From Bacillota bacterium (GTDB lineage Bacteria > Bacillota > TC1): 64,000 nucleotides of DNA. Under the pieces are notes generated by a model that searched no databases, was not told the origin of the DNA, and saw only the letters and a list, made by a program, of their open reading frames with translations. How positions within the stretch are numbered: the first letter of the stretch is position 1; each line of letters starts with the position of its first letter. Made by a program: the position numbers and the translations under genes. Positions 33,527 to 41,881 of this stretch are shown here, piece by piece. Location of the stretch: NCBI GenBank assembly GCA_028683955.1, contig JAQUGR010000003.1, forward strand, positions 90,614 through 154,613, read 5' to 3'.

Positions 33527-33736
33527 TTATTTTTTCTTATATTTATTTTGCCATAATTTATATATGATAAATGGTATTAATCCCAATAAAAAGGAAAGTC
33601 TCTTATCAAGGTACCAGTTAACTCCACCTTGAGCATTCCATTGCATAGGTATTCTATCAGGTAATACTGGTAAAAGCAGTAACATAATTACAACCGGGAC
33701 TATTAAAATCAACAAGTCTTTTCTACTTATTTTCAT
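33527..33736 (-). CDS. Small DUF1648-like membrane protein
   Basis: This 69-residue protein has a first helix (LLILIVPVVIMLLLLPVLP), then the DUF1648 segment DRIPMQWNAQGGVNWYLDK, and a second helix. It resembles only the N-terminal part of SdpI-like immunity and signalling proteins, which have six or more helices. It is therefore a short form or a truncated relic. The start overlaps the YwbE stop by one base (TAATG), so it is translated by coupling. Confidence 0.75.
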   Translation of the reverse strand: MKISRKDLLILIVPVVIMLLLLPVLPDRIPMQWNAQGGVNWYLDKRLSFLLGLIPFIIYKLWQNKYKKK

Positions 33737-33927
33737 TACATAATCTCCTTAACTCTTCCAACAATACCACTTTCAAGCATCACTTTTATTCCATGATGAT
33801 GATCCAGAGAATTGGTCAATATTCTTTTCACAATTCCTGTCGTTAGTTTTCCACTTTTTTGGTCCTGTTTTTGTACTACTGCTACTTCTTGTCCGATTTT
33901 TATATTATTTCTTTTAGTACCATCCAT
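33736..33927 (-). CDS. ywbE: YwbE-family protein
   Basis: This 63-residue protein matches YwbE/DUF2196 along its length: GTKRNNIKIGQEVAVVQKQ, TGIVKRILTNSLDHHHGIKV and a final VGRVKEIM. Such small beta-rich proteins have no known function; the fold looks like a nucleic-acid-binding barrel. TAGGAG precedes the ATG. It lies 27 bp downstream of the mscS-like gene and is followed by the DUF1648-like gene with one-base overlap. Confidence 0.87.
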   Translation of the reverse strand: MDGTKRNNIKIGQEVAVVQKQDQKSGKLTTGIVKRILTNSLDHHHGIKVMLESGIVGRVKEIM

Positions 33928-33954
33928 CTTTTATCTCCTAATTATCATTTTATC

Positions 33955-34788
33955 TTATTCTAATTTATTGTTTTCTTTATCACTATCTTTATCATGAACA
34001 TATTTTAAATATATTTCTGATTGTGGAAAAGGAATATCAATATTATTTTCTTTGAATTTTTTCCTGACAGTTTCTTCTAAATCATATAAAACATCCCAAT
34101 AATCCATAGTATCAACCCAAACTTTAACATCATAATCTAATGAACTTGCCCCATGGTTTGCTAGTCTTACTATAGCTTCTGGAAATTCCAAGATTTTTTT
34201 ATGATCAATAACTATATTATTTAATACATTTTTAACTTTGTCTACATCACTATCATAACTTGCATTAAAAACTAAATCCACTCTTCTAATAGGTTCAGAT
34301 GTGTAATTTATAACACTTGAGTTTACCAACTCTGAATTAGGTATAATAATTTTTCTATTATCTGGTGTTAATAACTGAGTATATAACATTTGTATATCAT
34401 TAACTGTTCCAGACTTATCTTTAGATTCTATATAATCTCCTACTTTAAATGGTTTAAACATCAATATTATAAAGGCACTTGCAAAATTTGAAAGATTACC
34501 TTGTAAAGCCAAGGCTACTGCCAAACCAACTGCCCCAAACATAGCTATAAAAGTTGTTATAGGTACTCCTAAAACATTTAATAATATAATCACATATGAA
34601 GCATATAGAAAGAATTTTATGATTCCTCTTAAAATCCCGCTAATTGTTGGATCTATTTTTATGATCGATTTAGATTTATTGAAGAAAAACAAGGTTATTT
34701 TTATTAATATATATCCTATAACTAATATTATTAAAAATCTTATAATTTCATTCCAATTATCATTAATTAGTTTCTTGATTGTTTCCAT
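33955..34788 (-). CDS. MscS-family mechanosensitive channel
   Basis: The 277-residue protein has three helices (about 15-35, 55-75, 80-105). The pore helix has the Gly/Ala-rich pattern GAVGLAVALALQGNLSNFAS, followed by the beta domain (FKVGDYIESKDKSGTVNDIQ) and the alpha-beta domain with PNSELVNSSVINYT. This is the compact MscS plan of a tension-gated channel that releases solutes on osmotic downshock. GGAGGGTGATT fixes the ATG at 34788 over the GTG at 34794. Confidence 0.93.
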   Translation of the reverse strand: METIKKLINDNWNEIIRFLIILVIGYILIKITLFFFNKSKSIIKIDPTISGILRGIIKFFLYASYVIILLNVLGVPITTFIAMFGAVGLAVALALQGNLSNFASAFIILMFKPFKVGDYIESKDKSGTVNDIQMLYTQLLTPDNRKIIIPNSELVNSSVINYTSEPIRRVDLVFNASYDSDVDKVKNVLNNIVIDHKKILEFPEAIVRLANHGASSLDYDVKVWVDTMDYWDVLYDLEETVRKKFKENNIDIPFPQSEIYLKYVHDKDSDKENNKLE

Positions 34789-34843
34789 AATCACCCTCCT
34801 CTAACTAATAATATTATAACATACCTCTATCTCATAGTTTGTT

Positions 34844-35389
34844 TTAGCTAAGTATTTGGTGATTAATCTTTTTCTCATAAATTATACTGGCTATTTTACC
34901 ACAAATTACACCTAAAATAATACCAGCTAAAACATCTGTTGGATAATGCATAAATAGGTATATTCTTGAAAATCCAATCATACCTGCAATTATCCAAAAT
35001 ATTAGTGAATATTTCTTTAAATATCTACTTAATACATAAGCTGCAGCGAATGAAGTGGTTGTATGACCTGATGGTAATGAATAGGAAGTTAATCTATGAA
35101 TGAGAAGGTTTATCTCGGAAAAATCAGTAGAAGGTCTTGATCTTTGTATAATATTCTTTAAAATACCTTCACCTAATAAAGTACTAATAAGTAAAGCAAT
35201 TATTGTTATAATCCCAACATATCGTGTTTTCTTATTATACATTAAGATAATAGCAACCGTTATCCAAATTAAACTATTATTACCTAAATTAGTAAATAAA
35301 ATCATAATATTATTTACTAATTGACTATGAAAATTAGTATGGATATAAAATATAATTGTTTTATCTATATAATAAATTTGTTCTAACAT
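34844..35389 (-). CDS. PAP2-family membrane phosphatase
   Basis: The protein of about 181 residues has five or six helices and the three PAP2 motifs: KNIIQRSRPS, YSLPSGHTTTSFAAA (with the catalytic His region) and SRIYLFMHYPTDVLAG (catalytic His in MHYPTD). Members act on lipid phosphates such as undecaprenyl pyrophosphate or phosphatidate on the outer face of the membrane. GGAG 8 bp before the ATG at 35389 makes that start better than the upstream ATG at 35410. It stands near mscS on the same strand, 50 bp upstream of it. Confidence 0.92.
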   Translation of the reverse strand: MLEQIYYIDKTIIFYIHTNFHSQLVNNIMILFTNLGNNSLIWITVAIILMYNKKTRYVGIITIIALLISTLLGEGILKNIIQRSRPSTDFSEINLLIHRLTSYSLPSGHTTTSFAAAYVLSRYLKKYSLIFWIIAGMIGFSRIYLFMHYPTDVLAGIILGVICGKIASIIYEKKINHQILS

Positions 35390-35632
35390 TATAAAACTCC
35401 AACATCTCAATTAATTTACTTCTATTCCTTAGTATGTGAAATTAAGTTTTAATATAGTCCTATTATAATACAAAAATAAAATAATCCCAATTTTTAATTT
35501 ATATAATATTTCCAATACAAATTATATAACACAACAGGGCTGAAATTTATATCTAGTTGCTTAATTAATCTAAGTAATGTAAAATTAACGTAGAAAAATG
35601 TATTTTCCAACTAATGATTGTAGGTGATTATA

Positions 35633-36436
35633 TTGTTCAGGAGAAACTTGATTAAAAAAGGTTTTACATTAATAGAAGTTATTGTAGTAGTTTCAATAAT
35701 TAGTATATTAGCTGCTGTTAGCATACCTGTTTTCAGTAATTATATTAGTGAGACTAAAAGTGTTACAGATAATCATACTTTAAGTGTACTTAATAAAGTT
35801 ACCAGTCTTTACTCTGCTGGGATTACAAATAATAATGATCCTTTTAAAGATGGAACACTTAATGATAATCAGTTGCTACAAATATTAGTAGATAATGGAT
35901 TTTTTACAAATACGCCAGAACCACAGCAAAAGAATCTTACCTTTAGTTGGTCATATTCTGATCAAACCTGGTCACTAACATCTACAATTGTCTCAATTAT
36001 ACATGAGCTTACAAATACAGATATAACTTTGGGAACTGGTGGCTATACTGGATCTATAGTGGGCAGTTATTCTGGGTCACAAAAAGCGATATTAATTCCA
36101 AAAACTATAAATGGAATTAATATACTTGCTATAAATCAAGATGTTTTTAATGGTAAGGAACTTACTTCTGTATTTTTTTCTAGTGATAGCAATATTACTC
36201 GCATACATGCTAGGGCTTTTAAAAGTAATAGTATCACAGAAATATCTCTTCCGGCTAATTTAGCAAGAATTGATTATGGTGCCTTTTTAAATAACAATAT
36301 TACCAAAGTAACTATAGGTTCTAATGTATATATGGAAAGTAGAGTTTTCCAAAATAGCGACTCTTTTAGAACAGCCTACTATATAAATGGGGCCGGAACA
36401 TATGTATATAATGGAACATCTTGGACTAAACAATAA
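35633..36436 (+). CDS. Prepilin-like protein with C-terminal leucine-rich (BspA-type) region
   Basis: The protein of about 267 residues has a type III signal (KKGFTLIEVIVVVSIISILAA, with G/F cleavage and Glu5) and a C-terminal region (about 125-250). That region has BspA-like repeats such as IPKTINGINILAINQDVFNG, TRIHARAFKSNSITEISLPA and RIDYGAFLNNNITKVTIGSN. These are LRR_5 modules common in host- or surface-binding proteins. Fusion of a pilin stem to such a head suggests a tip adhesin. No ATG is available: GTG 35624, TTG 35633 and TTG 35648 are candidates; TTG 35633 follows TAGGTGAT, TTG 35648 follows AGGAGA. Confidence 0.78.
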   Translation: MFRRNLIKKGFTLIEVIVVVSIISILAAVSIPVFSNYISETKSVTDNHTLSVLNKVTSLYSAGITNNNDPFKDGTLNDNQLLQILVDNGFFTNTPEPQQKNLTFSWSYSDQTWSLTSTIVSIIHELTNTDITLGTGGYTGSIVGSYSGSQKAILIPKTINGINILAINQDVFNGKELTSVFFSSDSNITRIHARAFKSNSITEISLPANLARIDYGAFLNNNITKVTIGSNVYMESRVFQNSDSFRTAYYINGAGTYVYNGTSWTKQ

Positions 36437-36459
36437 ATTATAAATATTATAAATTAATC

Positions 36460-36495
36460 AAAAAGGCTTAGATTAAATAATCTAAGCCTTTTTCT
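36460..36495. terminator. Bidirectional intrinsic terminator
   Basis: A 14-bp stem (AAAAGGCTTAGATT and complement) with a short loop and T run separates the prepilin and rhodanese genes. Confidence 0.9.
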
Positions 36496-36520
36496 ATCCA
36501 CTTTACATATTATATAATTT

Positions 36521-36838
36521 CTAGCGTTTTATTTTATTTCCAGGATAACTCATCATCCCACCTTTGATATTTATCACCTTAAACCCTAGTTTATCAAGAT
36601 ATTTACAAACTCTACTACTTCTAGAACCAGTATGACAAATTAAATAATAAGTCTCATCCTTTTTAATTAATTTATCTGCATCACTCATTAACTTATTCAT
36701 AGGTATGTTTTTAGTAGATTTTAACATTCCCTGTGCACACTCATATTTTTCTCTTACATCTATGATATTAACTTTTCCAATTAAAGTATCTATTTCTCTT
36801 GCTGAAATACTCTCAACTTGCTTTCCAAAACCAAACAT
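36521..36838 (-). CDS. Single-domain rhodanese-like protein
   Basis: This is a 105-residue rhodanese: SAREIDTLIGKVNIIDVRE, then the active-site loop CHTGSRSSRVCKYL with the catalytic Cys, and the final IKGGMMSYPG. It may move sulfane sulfur (thiosulfate or persulfide) in sulfur or iron-sulfur metabolism. GAAGGGG about 8 bp before the ATG at 36838 is a better start than the ATG at 36862. It stands alone. Confidence 0.93.
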   Translation of the reverse strand: MFGFGKQVESISAREIDTLIGKVNIIDVREKYECAQGMLKSTKNIPMNKLMSDADKLIKKDETYYLICHTGSRSSRVCKYLDKLGFKVINIKGGMMSYPGNKIKR

Positions 36839-36928
36839 ATTTGTTACCCCTTCTTTAATCATATAAATTAGTCCTGACTATAATTGTAACAATATCCTAG
36901 AAATAATCTGTGAGTAAGTCACTTAAGC

Positions 36929-37825
36929 TTAGTATTCTATTCTGTTTCTTCCATTTTCTTTGGCTAAATATAGTTTTTCATCAGCCATTTTGATCATGCT
37001 CTCCATACTGTCTAAATTAGTGGGTTTTAGACTACATATACCAAAACTTGCAGTAATCTTCAATTTGTTTTCTCCGAATATCATTTCTTTATCTTCTACA
37101 GCTTTTCTCATGCCTTCTATTATTTTTATTGCTACAGCCTGATTTGCTCCTGGTAGACAAATAAGGAATTCTTCCCCGCCATACCTGGCAATCCAATCAC
37201 TTGATCTGCTAATACTACCTAACAATGTTTGAGCAAATATTTTTAATACATCATCTCCAGCTAAATGACCATATGTATCATTAACATTCTTGAAAAAATC
37301 AATATCAGCCATAATAACAGATAAATTATGATCTGAAAGTAACATATTAATAATATCTAAAGGTAGTTTTTCATTAATATATCTTCTATTGTATAATCCA
37401 GTCAAGGGATCTCTTGTAGCCCCTTTATTCATATTATTAATTAATTCATAAATTTCTGATTTTTCACCTAATCCATCTTCGTTTATATTTAAAACCAAAC
37501 TATCAGTAGCATCTTTTAACAATTCTATAACTACTCTTCTACCATTAAATTCATAAGGTATAGCAGTTACTAAAAATATTGAATTTTCTGTATATTCAAA
37601 TTTCACATATGTCTTGTTATCATTGTAAGAACGTATTGATATACAATTATCACAAACTTTACTGTTCCCCCAAAAATCAAAACAGTTAAAATCTAGTTTT
37701 GGAACTGGGTTTTTATTATTAGTTAGTACTTTTTTCATAACTGGATCTACTATCCTAATTATTTCATAGCTTTTTTCAAAAATATCTAGTTTATTGAGTA
37801 TCTCATCTATTCCTATTTCTTCCAT
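36929..37825 (-). CDS. Soluble PAS-like GGDEF diguanylate cyclase
   Basis: This 298-residue protein has an N-terminal sensor (about 5-125) of PAS type with a short Cys pair (KVCDNCISIR), and a GGDEF domain (about 140-298). It has MADIDFFKNVNDTYGHLAG, the active site RYGGEEF (GGEEF variant, normally active) and an RSSD I-site upstream. It should synthesise c-di-GMP, with feedback inhibition. The Cys pair may bind a metal or sense redox. GGGAGATGAC supports the ATG at 37825. Confidence 0.9.
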   Translation of the reverse strand: MEEIGIDEILNKLDIFEKSYEIIRIVDPVMKKVLTNNKNPVPKLDFNCFDFWGNSKVCDNCISIRSYNDNKTYVKFEYTENSIFLVTAIPYEFNGRRVVIELLKDATDSLVLNINEDGLGEKSEIYELINNMNKGATRDPLTGLYNRRYINEKLPLDIINMLLSDHNLSVIMADIDFFKNVNDTYGHLAGDDVLKIFAQTLLGSISRSSDWIARYGGEEFLICLPGANQAVAIKIIEGMRKAVEDKEMIFGENKLKITASFGICSLKPTNLDSMESMIKMADEKLYLAKENGRNRIEY

Positions 37826-37928
37826 GTCATCTCCCTTTTGAATGTTATATTTATTTTTCATTTATCTAAGACTACATTCTACATTCAAGCTATCTAAATA
37901 CAAGAGATAGATTGTTAGCTATTTATAT

Positions 37929-38264
37929 CTATGCTCCCAACCAAGGTATAAAGAATAAGAAAATTGCAAAACGCAGGAATATAGTAAGAAAAATAGCTAT
38001 AGCACCAAGTATTATTCCAATATTTCCTATGCTAGATCCTGGAAGGTTTTCTTTTTTAATCTTTTGTTTAGCAAGTATGCCACAGATAATTGCAGCCACA
38101 CCAACAATTGATACAAAATTAAAGAAGCTAACGATCCCTATTTCCGTAACCAGAATTCCTATCACAAAAGATAAAATTAGTATAATAAGACTACTAATTC
38201 CAAGAAATAATGAGGTTATGGCTATTCTAGGTATTTGTTGATTATTTTGAATATTTTTGTCCAT
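37929..38264 (-). CDS. DUF4190-like membrane protein
   Basis: This 111-residue protein has three helices (about 14-37, 44-65, 78-105). The pattern IAITSLFLGISSLI, then GVAAIICGILAKQKIKKE, SIGNIGIILGAIAIF matches the DUF4190 family. Its role is unknown. AAAGGAG is well spaced from the ATG. It lies between a rhodanese/GGDEF gene group and the DUF1801 gene, on the minus strand. Confidence 0.8.
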   Translation of the reverse strand: MDKNIQNNQQIPRIAITSLFLGISSLIILILSFVIGILVTEIGIVSFFNFVSIVGVAAIICGILAKQKIKKENLPGSSIGNIGIILGAIAIFLTIFLRFAIFLFFIPWLGA

Positions 38265-38302
38265 AATTTTAATTCTCCTTTCAATATTTGTTATCCTATT
38301 TT

Positions 38303-38674
38303 CTATTTACGCCAAAATGTTGTGTTATCTACCTTATCTTTAATATTGAAATCTATAACTTTCTCAAGTAATCTAAAATCTATCGGGCTTTCCCAAGGTA
38401 TGCGAAATAATTGCTTTGTATAATCATATCCAGCTTCAATTATGTCATCAGAAAAAATATCAAGAGCAACTTTTTCAGGAGCTACTAATAAATGTTTCTT
38501 GGATATACTAAAGCCTATGATAAAAGTACCATGATCTGTAAACATTGGCTGTTTCCAGGCAATTTTTTCTCCAAGTTTCGGGTATTTATTTCTAATCCAA
38601 ATAAATATTTCTTCTAATCTATCTCTATGTTCTTTATTATCTATAGTAGTTAAGTATTCTGGTAAAGTATCCAT
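38303..38674 (-). CDS. DUF1801 iron-chaperone-like protein
   Basis: This 123-residue protein is of the YdhG/DUF1801 type: EEIFIWIRNKYPKLGEKIAW, QPMFTDHGTFIIGFSISK and a C-terminal KQLFRIPWESPIDF. It is different from the shorter copy at 6309. A role in iron delivery (as proposed for Fra) is only inference. TAGGAGGTAGAG precedes the ATG. The 160 bp upstream hold a short uncharacterised relic-like frame, noted separately. Confidence 0.8.
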   Translation of the reverse strand: MDTLPEYLTTIDNKEHRDRLEEIFIWIRNKYPKLGEKIAWKQPMFTDHGTFIIGFSISKKHLLVAPEKVALDIFSDDIIEAGYDYTKQLFRIPWESPIDFRLLEKVIDFNIKDKVDNTTFWRK

Positions 38675-38838
38675 ATCTCTACCTCCTATGCTTATATTAT
38701 ATACTTCTGATATTATAATATCATTAAATTTTCTTCATCTTAAATATACTTTCCCCGGACTTGCAGCATCTGCTCCAAATCCTTGTTCTAAAATTACTTT
38801 ATATTAAGCATTAGCTTAATCTCCTAAAATATATTATA

Positions 38839-39408
38839 TTATATCTTGTTACATCTTAAATTATAAAAATATTGAACAACTGGGTGTTTTAGTTTCATTT
38901 TATCTGATAAATTTAAAAGGCGTCTTCTACCAACCCTCTTATCTAAGAGGGCTAAAATATTTAATAAAATATCATCTTTATCCAAGCTTTCATCTATTGA
39001 AGATGACAAGAACTTATTGGCAACAACTTGAAAATCATTTTTACTTAATTGTATTTGTGCAATTAATATTTCCTTGGCATATTCTATAATTTTCTTGTTC
39101 CTAGCTATTACAGCAAGCCTATCCTCTGGTATCGTTTTTTTTGTTTCTTTTCTGATAGTTTCTATATCTTCATCACTTATTGGTAATTGTATGCTTTTAT
39201 CATTTTTTATTTCCTGTTCTGTCTGATACCATTTTATTGATGTGGTATGGTCTTTCATATTGAAAATATTTTTCTGATCTACTGATATATAGCTCATTCC
39301 TGGTTTATCTGGTAAATAACGATAACCTGATGCACAGTAAATAACTCTATCCTTTAATTCAGGACAGAGAAATTTATCTAAGTTTTGCTTTGTTTTACTC
39401 CAAGCCAT
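38839..39408 (-). CDS. SF0329-family conserved hypothetical protein
   Basis: This 189-residue soluble protein starts MAWSKTKQNLDKFLCPELK and has conserved-looking stretches VIYCASGYRYLPDKPGMSY and IKWYQTEQEIKND, then a helical C-terminus with FQVVANKFLSSSID and KHPVVQYFYNLRC. I recognise this as the SF0329 family, present in many Firmicutes; the last 70 residues are rich in basic residues. Function is not known. AGGTAAA upstream is a moderate ribosome site. It lies 29 bp downstream of the PAS/HD-GYP gene. Confidence 0.75.
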   Translation of the reverse strand: MAWSKTKQNLDKFLCPELKDRVIYCASGYRYLPDKPGMSYISVDQKNIFNMKDHTTSIKWYQTEQEIKNDKSIQLPISDEDIETIRKETKKTIPEDRLAVIARNKKIIEYAKEILIAQIQLSKNDFQVVANKFLSSSIDESLDKDDILLNILALLDKRVGRRRLLNLSDKMKLKHPVVQYFYNLRCNKI

Positions 39409-39437
39409 TTTACCTAACCTTCTATTTATTTATAATA

Positions 39438-40850
39438 TTAATTTTCATTAAACTGGAAATTCTTTTCTCTAAAAATTTTGATGCAACAATCAACTACCTC
39501 TTCATCAAATTTTATGCCCTTATTATTTTCTATTTCTTCTAATGCAATATCAATACCTAATGCCGGTCTATATGGTCGATGTGATATCATTGCCTCCACC
39601 ACATCGGCTACAGCTAATATTCTACTTTCTAAAATTATTTCAGCACCAGATAATCCCAGAGGATAACCAGTACCGTCAAGTCTTTCATGATGTTGATGGA
39701 TCATAGTATGAATTTCGGCAGGAAAGTCAATTTCTTTAACTATATCATAACTATGCTCTACATGAGTCTGCATTAATTGATATTCAAGTTTGGACACTGT
39801 CCCAGGTTTATTTAAAATGTCTGAAGAAATATGTATTTTACCTATATCATGTAATAAGGCACCATAAGTTATATTCAAGATTGTCTTTTCTGATAATCCC
39901 ATACTTTGTCCAATCTCACTAGCTAGTTCCATCACTCTTTTTTGATGTCCTGCTGTATAGCTATCCCTAAGTTCACCTATCTTAGAAATTGCATTAACCG
40001 ATTGGTCTAATCTCTGTTTTAATTTTTCATTAATAAATATTAAATCTTCCTTTTTTTTATTTAGTTTATCTTCCAATTCTTTTCTTTCAGTAATATCTCT
40101 CACGAGACCTTCTGTACCTATAATTTCTCCTGTATCATCCTTTATAAATTGAATATTCATAGATACCCAGAAAGTTGTACCATCTTTTCTACACCCCATA
40201 CACCTATAATCATTAATAGAACCTCTGTCTTTCAATTCTTCAATCAAAATTCCTCTTTCAAGTGGACTAGCATATAAATTTATCGCAGGAATACCTATCA
40301 TTTCATCTATTGAATTATAACCATACATAGTTAGAGCTTTAGGATTAATTTTTGTAAAATTACCAGCTAGATCAGCTTGAAAATAAGCATCTTGAAGATT
40401 ATCCATTATACGCTTATTTTGACTTAATGATTCATGTAAATTATTCTCAATATTTTTATGGTTTGTCATATCTGTCCCAAAAACTGAAATACCAATAATT
40501 TCATTATCAATTTTTACCGGATTAAAGGAAAGGTTTAGAATCATACTATTTGATGAAGTTATATAATCAATTTTATAAGCACCATCTTTTAAAACCTTCT
40601 TATAAAGTAATTTCCATTGCTTTACATACTTATCTGGTAACATATTCTCTGGTGTCATACCAACTTTTAATTCTACTCCTCTACCAGTTTTAAAGTAATT
40701 ATATAATGCTGTGTTAAATGTAGTTAAACCATAATTAAAAGGTTCGACAACCCATACTAAATCATCAGTACTTTCTATCAAGGCTCTTAGCTTTTCTGAT
40801 TCTGCCTTACAATTCCACTCAGCTGTATTTTTATTAGCATTTACATTCAT
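39438..40850 (-). CDS. PAS-PAS-HD-GYP c-di-GMP phosphodiesterase
   Basis: The 470-residue protein has two PAS domains (about 20-130 and 145-265, the second with a PAC-like WVSMNIQFIKDDTGEIIGTE), a coiled linker, and an HD-GYP domain (about 285-465). The latter carries HDIGKIHI and HHERLDGTGYP, which is the full catalytic signature for degrading c-di-GMP. There is no transmembrane segment, so it senses an internal signal. It lies near the GGDEF at 36929 and the EAL protein at 42243, giving both synthesis and breakdown in one region. Confidence 0.92.
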   Translation of the reverse strand: MNVNANKNTAEWNCKAESEKLRALIESTDDLVWVVEPFNYGLTTFNTALYNYFKTGRGVELKVGMTPENMLPDKYVKQWKLLYKKVLKDGAYKIDYITSSNSMILNLSFNPVKIDNEIIGISVFGTDMTNHKNIENNLHESLSQNKRIMDNLQDAYFQADLAGNFTKINPKALTMYGYNSIDEMIGIPAINLYASPLERGILIEELKDRGSINDYRCMGCRKDGTTFWVSMNIQFIKDDTGEIIGTEGLVRDITERKELEDKLNKKKEDLIFINEKLKQRLDQSVNAISKIGELRDSYTAGHQKRVMELASEIGQSMGLSEKTILNITYGALLHDIGKIHISSDILNKPGTVSKLEYQLMQTHVEHSYDIVKEIDFPAEIHTMIHQHHERLDGTGYPLGLSGAEIILESRILAVADVVEAMISHRPYRPALGIDIALEEIENNKGIKFDEEVVDCCIKIFREKNFQFNEN

Positions 40851-40957
40851 TTAATAGTGCCCCCGCAGTATTTTTAGTTATTATCACTCATAAATTTTTT
40901 GATAATTTAATAATATCTAATATTATATCTTTTATATTTAAATTAAACTAGTAAAAA

Positions 40958-41195
40958 TTAACACTTCAAATTTTCTTCAAGTAATTTCATCATAGCTTGT
41001 ACATGTTTCTAGCCCTGAATTTTGATTTTGTCCTGTCATAATATTATCATGACAAACTGAACCTATGATTATTCCCTCAGCTTTAGCTTGTGATATTTTT
41101 TCTACAAGTATTGCACTCTGACCAAGATCATAAGCTGCACCCAAATCTCCAACCATAAATATCAGGTCATACTGAGTAAAATCCCCTTCATCTAT
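40958..41195 (-). pseudogene. DJ-1/PfpI-family relic
   Basis: The 340-bp gap 40851-41191 holds a decayed minus-strand gene. One frame reads IDEGDFTQYDLIFMVGDLGA, AYDLGQSAILVEKISQAKAE and GIIIGSVCHDNIMTGQNQNS, matching DJ-1/PfpI around the nucleophile Cys (VCHG-type) and the later TGQNP-like motif. About 60 residues normally between these are missing. The end, VQAMMKLLEENLKC, is in another frame. N-terminal part, intervening core and frame are lost. It directly follows the stop of the Se-peroxiredoxin, so a deletion joined the two. Confidence 0.72.
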
Positions 41196-41653
41196 AGTTT
41201 ATCTATCAAATCAAGTATCTCTTTATTTTCAGGTATATCCTGCATAGAATGACCATAATTGACATATCGAAGTAGGCCACCCTTGTCTATTAGCATTTGA
41301 GCTGGCATTCTTCCCAGTTTAAACAGATTAACCTTCTGACCATATAGTTTTAACACTTCATGTTTTTTATCTGGTAGACCAATAAACTCCAAACTATTAT
41401 CTGCCCAATATTCCTTGAAGTTCTCAGCATTATCAGGACCAATTGCTACAATCAAAGTGTCTTTTATAAAAAATTTATTATAATCTTGATGCAACTGCAT
41501 CATATGCTTTCTGCAAAAAGGTCACATAAATCCTCTGTTTAGGACTATAACAATGTTTTTCTTGCCTACATAATCTGATAGTTTAAATATTTTTCCTTTA
41601 AAATCCATAAGTTCAAAATCCGGTGCTGTTCGATTTACTTCTACTATGCTCAT
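41192..41653 (-). CDS. Candidate selenoprotein peroxiredoxin-like (UxxC redoxin)
   Basis: A 153-residue redoxin of the AhpC/TSA type reads from ATG 41653 (GAGG upstream) through one in-frame TGA at 41522-41524, residue 44. The local motif is LNRGFM-U-PFCRKHMMQLHQ; relatives have NRGFMCPFCRKHM, so the UGA replaces the catalytic Cys and forms a UxxC pair. The rest of the protein is intact to the stop at 41192, with typical LIVAIGPDNAENFKEYW and DKGGLLRYVNYG. A hairpin 19-35 nt after the UGA meets the bacterial SECIS rules. Translation without selenocysteine would stop at 43 residues. Alternatively it is a nonsense mutation. No selA, selB or selC is in the window. Confidence 0.75.
41487..41502 (-). 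promoter_or_regulatory. Candidate bacterial SECIS hairpin
   Basis: On the minus strand TGATGC-AGTT-GCATCA forms a 6-bp stem with a 4-nt loop. The loop begins 25 nt after the UGA and has G in its second position, both within the ranges published for bacterial SECIS elements (16-37 nt; G in the first two loop bases). Confidence 0.65.
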
Positions 41654-41836
41654 TATTTTCAACCTCTTTTCTATTAATGATTAAATTATATCATTATTAT
41701 TAAATTGATTTAGTTACTTCTTTTCACCTTATACTTTTATCATAGACTATACACTAGGTCCTAATAGTATTATAGCCTTGATATGATAATTTGTGCTTTT
41801 TTAGTTTGGAGTGCTTACCATATATTGGACTAAGTT

Positions 41837-41876
41837 AAAAGCCATCTAAACAATTATGTTTTGATGGCTTTTTTTC
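41837..41876. terminator. Intrinsic terminator
   Basis: Stem AAAGCCATC with a second short AAAC/GTTT stem. The T run is strongest on the plus strand; it also closes the 41882 gene on the minus strand. Confidence 0.7.
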
Positions 41877-41881
41877 TCTTG

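Noticed and set aside
38705..38800. Short minus-strand frame ending GADAASPGKVYLR, resembling the C-terminus of some protein
   Set aside because: Only about 22 codons with a stop before it and no family I can name; perhaps a relic, but not supportable as a feature.
41171..41530. Possibility that the UGA is simply read as the end of a short 43-residue protein
   Set aside because: The downstream frame is fully conserved to the natural end, with a SECIS-like hairpin, which random decay would not preserve; kept as the main alternative in the feature.
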